Positions 46,257 through 55,200 of a stretch of 64,000 nucleotides of DNA are shown one piece after another. Position numbers and translations under genes: made by a program. Position 1 is the first letter of the stretch; each line of letters opens with the position of its first letter. The notes under the pieces are model-generated. The model did not search any database and was not told the DNA's origin. It saw nothing but the letters and a program-made list of their open reading frames with translations. Origin of the DNA: Orientallactaga sibirica. Lineage: Eukaryota; Chordata; Mammalia; Rodentia; Dipodidae. The stretch spans positions 642,501-706,500 of the forward strand of contig JAEOAD010001365.1 of the NCBI GenBank assembly GCA_036365145.1. Reading direction: 5' to 3'.

Positions 46257-49200
46257 ATGAGAATGGGCATGGACATGGGCATGCCAGGCCTCCAGCCACT
46301 GCAAACAAACTCCAGATGCATGCACCCCCTTGTGCATCTGGCTTATATGGGTCCTGGAGAATCCAACCAGGATCCTTTGTCTTTTCAGGCAAATGCTTAA
46401 TCGCTAAGCCATCTCTCCAGCTCTTGAAAACGTTCTTCAGCCACTCAGCTGCACCTCCAGCTCCTGCTAGGTTATATTTTCCCCTTGTGGCAGGGTCTCA
46501 CTCTAGCTTAGGCTGATGTGGAACTTACTCTGTAAATCAGGCTGGTCTTGAACTCACAGCTTTAGGTATCTTTAAAAACACTTTCCAAGGGCTGGAGAGA
46601 TGGCTTAGTGGTTAAGTGCTTGTCTGTGAAGCCTAAGGACCCTGGTTTGAGGCTCTATTTCCCCTGTACCCACGTAAGCCAGATGCACAAGATGGTGCAT
46701 GCATCTGGAGTTCCTTTGCAGTGGCTGGAGGCCCTGGTGCACCCATTCTCTCTCTCTCCTCTCTCTTGCTCTCAAATAAGTAAATAAAAAATAAACAATT
46801 TACTTTCAGCACTTGGGAAGCAGAGGCAGGGTGATATGGAGTTTAAGGCCAGTCTGGGCTACACAAAGAGATCCCAGTTCATCTCAAAAATGGACCAAAC
46901 GAAACTAAGCACTCACACATATTTACTCACTTGGTCCTCAGACAAACTAATGAGCTACTATATTTTATAGATGAGGAAACTGAGGCCCAGACAGGTTGAG
47001 TCAGTTCTCCAAGGTCACATGTCACCAGGTGACAGAGTCGGGATTTGAACCCAGAAGATGTAGATGCATTTTCTCACTGTTAAAGCTGCAGTCAGGCCTG
47101 AAGAGGAATGGAGCTGGGTGGAGTGGCAACAGGAGACAGCCCTGGGAACAGGATATGGGGTCTTTGGAGTTAGGAGGGCCTGGAGTGAGGGCGGGCATGT
47201 TGGTGAGACCTCAAGGTGGGCACCTGTAAGGTTGCGTGTCTGTAGCTGAGTGTGTGAGGCTGCGAGTGTAGTGTGAAGGTGTGTAAACTGCCATGTGCAC
47301 GGGTGTGCGTGCATGTGTCTGTGCACGTGGGACTAGGATTTGCGTGTGTGAGTGCTCTTCCATCCCCCGTCCGCGGACCCGCCTGGGACTACCACTCCCA
47401 GCATGGCCTGGGAGGCACACCCCGCTGTCCTGATTGGCTGAGACCCGCGTGCTCCCGCCCCCGGGAATGAATGGATGGGCGGCTTCAGCGCCTGCCCGAG
47501 CGCTGGGAGGACCGACCCGGCGGGGACCTGCTGGGGGTAGGACCCGGGGAGCAAGATGGCCACGGTCATCCCCGGCCCCCTGAGGTGCTGGCAGGAGGGG
47601 GCGGGGGAGAGCGCGCGTGCGTGCGTGGTGTGTGTGGGGTGCCTGGGGGGTGGGGCCGGTGGGGTGTCAGGGGCTGTCACCGTGTGCGGGGGGGTGGGGT
47701 GGTGCGAGTGTACATGACCGTGGGTCCTTGGTAAGAATGGTGTCCGACGTGCTGCTCCTGGAGGGGTGGAGGGTGTGGGGGGACTCCCGGGCGTTTTAGG
47801 GGGAGGGGGTCAAGCCTCTGCCCCGTGACACCAGGATTCGGGAGAGGGTGAAATGGCTTGGGAACACGAGGGCCTTGGTAAACTCGAGTGGAGTCCACAC
47901 CACCTTTGTCTTGGGATGTGTAGTGTGTGCGTGACTTATTTGTGTTCTGCTTTTTGTTTTCTGCATGTGTGGGGACTATATATACGATCTGTGGATATTT
48001 GGGTTTCTGAGCGTGTGCACATGTCTGCTGGAACTACATCATTTGTGTTCTGTGTATTTGGATATGTAGGTATCTGTGTGCATTTTTGTGTGAATATAGG
48101 TGGATTTGGCTGTCTCTATGTTTTATAAGTGTATGTGTGGGTGCACCTGTGTGAATTTGTGTGATTTCTTTGTACTGTGTATGTGATTTATGTCGTGTCT
48201 TTGGATCTTTGTGTAAGTGCACATGTGAGTAATTTGCTTCTAGCTTCCCTGGCTTTTGACATTTGTCTAAATGTGTGTGTTATGAAGTATGTATAATATG
48301 ATTTGTTTCCATGTTGTGGGTCTTTGTGGGAAATTAGTTTATACTGTGTGTCTTTGTGTTTGGGTGGTTTGTGGGGTCTCTTTTCACACTATGTAACTTG
48401 GGGTGTGGGTGTGGGGTTTGTCTTTTCTCCATCGTGAGTATTGGGGTATATTTCTCTTTGTGTGTGAATCTCGTATGGCCATGTGCGATTTGTTTGTGTT
48501 GTGTGTGGGTACGTGTGTGGATGTGTCCCAGTGTGTTTGGTTTGTTTATATAGTGTGTATGAACACTCTTTAGCTGGAGGTCTGATGGAGTCCCAGGTTG
48601 GGGACCCCCCAGCCCCGCCCCGCCCTGGGTCTGAAGGGGTGGGAGGAGAGGGGAGAGGTGAGGTTTGAGGGTCGGACCAGTGGGAGGCTGCGGCCAGGCC
48701 CGCGGGAGGGTGCTGGGCTGCGGGCTTCAGCCCTGGCTGACAGCCGCCCTCCGGCCGGCCCGCCCGCCCCCAGCCTAGGCGAGGACTTCTACCGCGAGGC
48801 CATCGAGCACTGCCGCAGCTACAACGCGCGCCTGTGCGCGGAGCGCAGCCTCCGCCTGCCCTTCCTGGACTCGCAGACTGGCGTGGCCCAGAACAACTGC
48901 TACATCTGGATGGAGAAGACCCACCGCGGGCCAGGTACCCGCAGGGCACCCCCCTCCGAGAGCGGGGTGGGCGGAGCCCTGCCTCTCGGACTACTGACAG
49001 CACTTCTTGCTCCAGGTTTGGCCCCAGGGCAGATCTACACTTATCCTGCCCGTTGTTGGAGGAAGAAACGGAGGCTCAACATCCTGGAGGACCCGAGGCT
49101 GCGGCCTTGCGAGTACAAGATTGGTGGGTGGAACTGTGTCCCCATGCCTGTTGTGGCCCCATCTATGTCCCCAACCTAATGGCTTCGGCTGCTGCCTGAG

Positions 49201-52200
49201 CCTCACCATTAGACTCCCTCATGTCTCTGGCAGGCTGCTAGCCTCTATGTGATGTGTTCCTGAGATTCCACAGCTTTCTCTGTGCCACCGAACTTCCAAT
49301 TGTACTGCTTACTTGGGCCCTGCTGCTCAGGTGTTTGAAGGGCATGGTGTCATGTGTCACACGCATCAAGTCTGACTGTACTTCCTTCTCAGTGTGATGG
49401 AATGCATGTGTCTTGTGCTTGAAGGATCTGGTATTCAGCTTCTTGTGTGCTGGCTGTATTAGAGGGTTGGTTGTAACTTTCTATCTATAGCTGCATGTCT
49501 GTCTCTTTCCAGGTGTTTCCCAGTGTATCAGAAGCCGTGCTTCTTCTTGTCCATGTCTGGTTAGTCTGTGGGTGTCCAGCTCTCACAGCAGTTGTCTGGT
49601 TATATCAGGGCATCCAGCTGTCTCTTCATATGGTGGTCCTGAGGCAGGGGACCTGTGAGAGGGAGCGTCTTCTTGTTCGTGACTTTATTAGGTGTTTTTC
49701 TGCACATGCGTGCTGGCCTATAAACACTCTGGACTTAGTACTTCATGAATTTGTCCAGGAAACTGGCTGTTTCTTTTCCTCTGTCCAGGTGCATGTGGAG
49801 GTCTCACTTGGCTGTCTCCTCCTGCGCTGGACTGTCTCAATGGAATGTCTCCCTGTGTATGTTTTTATGTGTACCTTGAGTGCTTCTCCTCACGGTGTGC
49901 GCGCGTGTGTGCGTGTGCAAGTCTGTGTGTGCGCGCACGTGCAGGTCTTGCCTGTGTCTTCCTCATGTGAATTTAGGTTTATTTGTATGTCTCACCTCTC
50001 TCTCTGAGTGTCTTGGGAATATTCGGGGTCTGACTAGCCTTCTCCTGTGTATCTGGCTGTTTTGGAGTGTCTAGTGTTCCTTTCTTTGTGTGGCTGACTG
50101 TGGCAGATGATCTGTCTAGCCCTGTTTGGGTTTATACAAAGGTTTGCCTGGGGTCCCCCTACATGGATACGGGTACTTATGAAGATCCATTGTGTGATGG
50201 TCTGTTATTCTTTTTTTTTTTTTTTTTTTTTGGTTTTTTTTTTCGAGGTAGGGTCTCACTCTAGTCCAGGCTGACCTGGAATTCACTATGTAGTCTCAGG
50301 GTGGCCTCGAACTCCTGGTGATCCTCCTACCTCTGCCTCCCGAGTGCTGGGATTAAAGGCGTGTGCCACCACGCCCGGCCAGGTCTGTTATTCTTAAGGG
50401 TTTCTGGCCATTTCTCCACCTAAGTGTATCCAAGTGGTGTGAGGGTGTGGCTACAGCTCCCCAGGGTCTGGGCTTGCTTCCCAGGACTTTCTGTTGAATC
50501 CTGTATCTGTTGCTGGCTGAGTGTGGGAACGCTTGTTCCCTCCCACAAGGGGCATGGTCCCCCTGACCTGGGCAGTCTCAATTGAAACCCCCTGTGGCCT
50601 GTCCCCAGACTGCGAGGCACCCCTGAAGAAGGAGGGTGGCCTTCCAGAAGGGCCAGTCCTTGAGGCTCTGCTGTGTGCTGAGACTGGGGAGAAGAAGGTG
50701 GAGCTGAAGGAGGAAGAGACCATTATGGACTGTCAGGTAGAACCCCTCCCCCGCCCACTCCACCTTCCTGCTCTGAAACCTTCCTTGGCTCCCTAGGACC
50801 TTGGGGTACTCTATATCACCATCCTCTCAGACGTCCTCTCCTTGTAGAAGGCCCCCTGACTTGCCCTCCCACCCTAAATCTTCATCAGTGCCCCCACCTT
50901 CGTGACCCCAAATCTCCCTTCTCCTGGGCTTAGAAACAGCAATTGCTGGAGTTTCCGCATGATCTCGAGGTGGAAGACTTGGAGGAAGACATTCCCAGGA
51001 GGAAGAATAGGGCCAAAGGGAAGGTACTGTTCAAAAGCCTCTCCTCACACATTACTCTCAGCAACAGGTGTCAGGTACTGAGCATGGGCAGTGGTCAGCC
51101 CCTCCCCCGCAGGAGGCTGACCCTATTTCATTCCCAGAGTAATATGAAGGGGTAAAGGGTTTTATACTCATTTTATGGATGAGAAAACCTAAGCTTAGTA
51201 TATTAAACATCTGCAAAATGGAGACTGTGGTAGATTAGAACCATCTTTAGAGCTGACTATGGTGGCTCATGACTGTAATACAAGCACTTGAGAGACTGAG
51301 GCAGAAGTATTTCCACAAGTTTGAGGCCAGCTTAGGATACATAGAGAGTTCTAGGTCAGCGTGCACTACTACATAGTAAATCCTGGTCTGAAAGCGACCA
51401 AGAAGCAAGCAAGCAAACAAACAAACAAAAAACCCAAAATAATAATAAAAAACTATTTTTATGGCTGTATTGAGGGAGGTTCAAAGGTCCATAGTTAGGA
51501 AGTTTCCCAGTTGCTTGGGGAGATTTTATTTATAGATTTTTTTTTTTTTTTTTTTTTTTTTGAGTAGGGTCTCACTCTAGCTCAGGCTGACCTGGAATTC
51601 ACTGTGTAATTTCATGGTGGCCTCAAACTCTCAGCTATCCTCCTACCTCTGCCTCCCAAGTGCTGGGATTAAAGGTGTGCGCCACCATGCCCAGCAGATT
51701 TTTATTTTTACTTATTTATTAGAGACAGAGAGAGGGGAGAGAGAGAATGGGCATGCCAGGGCCTCTAGCCAGTGCTAACGAACTCCAGATGCATGTGCCA
51801 CCATGTGCATCTGGCTTACGTGGGACCTGGAGAATTGAACCTGGGTTCTAGGCTTCACAGGCATGTGCCTTAACAGCTAAACCATCTCTCCAGCCCTTCT
51901 TTTTTGAGGCAGGTCTCACTCTAGCTTAGGCTGACCTGGAACTCACTCTGTAACTCCAGTCTGGCCTTAAATTCCAGAGGTAGCATGCATGCCCATGCTG
52001 CGTCCATTAAGCCTTTTTTTGTTTGTTTGTTTTTTGTGTTTTTGGTTGTTCAAAGTAGGATCTCACTGTAGCCCAGGCTGACCTGGAATTCACTTTGTAG
52101 TCTCAGGCTGGCCTCAAACCCATGGTGATCCTCCTACCTCGGCCTTCCAAGTGCTGGCTTTAAAGGCGTGTGCCACCCACCACACCTTGTGCTATTTTTA

Positions 52201-55200
52201 TTTTTTACAATTTTTTTCAAATGAATTTCAAATACCAACGGTGAAGGTAAGTGGGATGTGGTGGCACACCTGTAATCCCAACACTCAGGAGGTAGAGGCA
52301 AGAGCATCACTGCATATTCAAGGCCGGCCTGGCTGTATAGTTTCAGGTTAGACCTTGTCTCCAAGAAGAGATTTCACAGTAGCAACAACAACAAAACATT
52401 TTAAAAAATGATGGGGAAGTCTGGGTTGGTGGCGCATGCCTTTAATCCCAGCCCTTGGGAGGCAGGGGTAGGAGGATCTCCGTGAGTTCAAGGCCACCCT
52501 GAGACTACAGAGTGAATTCCAGGTCAGCCTGGGCTACAGCAAGACCCTACCTCGAAAACCCAAAAAAAAAAAAAAAAAAAAAAAAAGAGGTTTGGGTCAA
52601 TAGTTAAAGGTGCTTGCTTGCAAAGCCTGACAGCTGGGTTCAATTTCTCAACCACCCATGTAAAGCTGGATAGGCATTTAGTGCTTGCAGCAGCTGGTGA
52701 CCTGTGCAACGTGCACACAAATAAAAATTAAACAAAACTAAAACAAATATGACAGCTACCTTTCCTGGCTTTCTGGGCCCTCACTCTTTTTTTTTTTTTT
52801 TTTGGTTCTTCGAGGTAGGGTGTCACTCTAGCCAGGCTGACCTGGAACTCACTATGTAAACTCAGGATGGCCTTGAACTCATGGCGATCCTCCTACCTCT
52901 GCCTCCCAGAGTGCTGGGATTAAAGGCGAGCGCCACCACGCCCGGCTAGGGCCTTCACTCCTAACTCTTCCCCCAGGCATATGGCATCGGAGGTCTCCGG
53001 AAACGCCAGGACACCGCTTCCCTGGAGGACCGAGACAAGCCGTATGTCTGTGATAGTGAGTCCTTCTGCAGAGGGGAAAAGAGAGAGGGAGCGTGGGACC
53101 CAGTGACCTTTCCCTCATAGCCCTTCCTCTGGTCCTGACCTGGGTGGGGGACTCAGATAATGGGCAGAGGGGGTGGTGTGATCCTGGAGGCCAGGGTGGA
53201 GGTGGTGGCCTGGAAGGCTGACAGCCGCCTGCTCGATCGCCCATCAGTCTGTGGGAAGCGGTATAAGAACCGGCCCGGGCTCAGCTACCACTACACCCAC
53301 ACCCACCTGGCAGAGGAGGAGGGGGAGGAGCACCCAGAGCGCCACGCCCTGCCCTTCCACCGGAAAAACAACCACAAACGTGAGTCTGCTGGTCAGGGAT
53401 GGGTGATGAGAGGCGCAGGGAAGGGTGGGATGGGGCCAGCGGAGCCTGGTGGTGGCAGGGTTGGGGGCACATTTGACATTTCTGGAAAATCTCCAGTTCA
53501 GCTGTTCCCTCCCCCACCGACCACAGGGATGCTGGCTCTAGGGTTGCCATGACAACCAACCCTCTCCCTCTCTCTCTCTCTCTCCCCTTGCTCTGGGCTG
53601 GGCATATTATTTCTGGGACTGATTTATTGTTTCAATTATAGCTTGGGGAGGGGGTGATAGATGACTCCCTTCCTCTCTGGGCCTCCCTGGCTAATTTCTC
53701 TGCTCTGCTTGAGCCCAAGGGCAAGGTCAGGGGCCCAGGAGCCCTTGGTACCCACCCATGCCCATCCCATGCTGTGACAGCTGAATGGGGGAGGAGGGGA
53801 GTTACCACTCATGACTGTCTCAGAGCGAGATTTGCAGAGTCCTCAGGCCAGGCCCATTGCATACCCAGGCACTTTCTATGTGCCTGAGTTTCTTCTTGAA
53901 TATACTTTCATACCAGGTCTTGGCCAGAACCATCTGCTCAATTTTGACCTAGGCAAGCAAACACGGCTTGCCTGGTAACTATGTGATATGAGGGTAGGTA
54001 GGGCCTTCTTGCTAAGGCCGTGTTTATTTCCCATGCTTCTACCCGATAAAGAGTTGAGGGTCCCAGTGAGAATTATTTGCCCTTCTCCCTAGTTTCTGAG
54101 CCACTGGCCAAGCCAGAGGCAGCACTCCCTCCTCACCTCCCTTGTGCCTGGTCCAGGGCTTCACCCCACGGGCTGAGGCTGGGGACAGGTGGAGCCTTGC
54201 CTATGGTGAGAGCTCCTCTCTTTGTCCCTCCACTCCCAGAGTTTTACAAAGAATTGGCCTGGGTTCCCGAGGCACAAAGGAAGCACACAGGTAGGGAAGC
54301 CTCCCTCCATCCCTACTTCTGCAGCAGCCTTTGATGGTGCGCCCTGTGCCCATCGCTGCCTGCTATCTTTCAGCCAAGAAGGCACCAGATGGCACTGTCA
54401 TTCCCAATGGCTACTGTGACTTCTGTCTGGGGGGCTCCAAGAAGACAGGGTGTCCCGAGGACCTCATCTCCTGTGCAGACTGTGGACGATCAGGTGACAC
54501 CCCCACTGGAGGTTCCCTGGGGCTGGGAGGAGAGGACACCCTAGAATCCAGACCTGGCGAATGGGCAGCAAGGTAAAGACTATGCCCAGGAGCGCCAAGT
54601 CTGAGCAGAGCCAAGGGGCGGCCTCTAGCTTAGGACTGTGGGACACTGAGTGGGCTCGCTGCGGCTTAGGGAACAATGTGAGGTGGGTGCCATGGTCTTT
54701 TTTGCAGTGATGTGTGCTTTTGTGGCATCAAGAAGAGTGAGGAGCAAAGTCCTGTGGGTAGTGGCTGAAGTATGGGCTGAATCACAGCGCCTGGCTGCTC
54801 TGCATAACAGGATTGCTTGCTGTAGAACTGTGCTTGGTACAATGTGCTTTCCCATGCTGGCCTCGTAGGTGGCACATAGAGCTCTTCATCAGAGTGGGTA
54901 ATGGATTGTGGCTGTCATGGTGAAATATGCTTGTCATGGTAATTTGGTACAATGGAATGTGGCTGTTATGGCACGATGGGCTGTGGTTGTTGGGTCCTGT
55001 GGCCAGTGGCTGTCAGGCACTGTGAGCAGTGTCTCTTGGGTGCCGTGGGCAGTGGTGTGGGTGTCAGATGCCGTGGCTGCAGGTGGCTTTGGACTAGGGC
55101 AGGAGAATGACTAACACACTGGAATTCTACATATTGTCAGTGACAGTTTGGTGGCTGGTACACAATATGGAAGTGACCTTTGGCTACATGAAATCAAGGT

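Larger units (their letters stand above)
42062..48773 (+). other. DPF1: DPF1 intron 1 (contains alternative exon 1b)
   Basis: Holds the rest of the CpG island with a 20-bp pyrimidine minisatellite (42,911-42,990), SINE clusters at 43,708-45,160 and 46,178-46,890, TG/AG microsatellites, MIR/L2 pieces (45,895-46,085 and 46,955-47,065), exon 1b, and a GT-rich stretch at 47,900-48,570. Confidence 0.85.
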
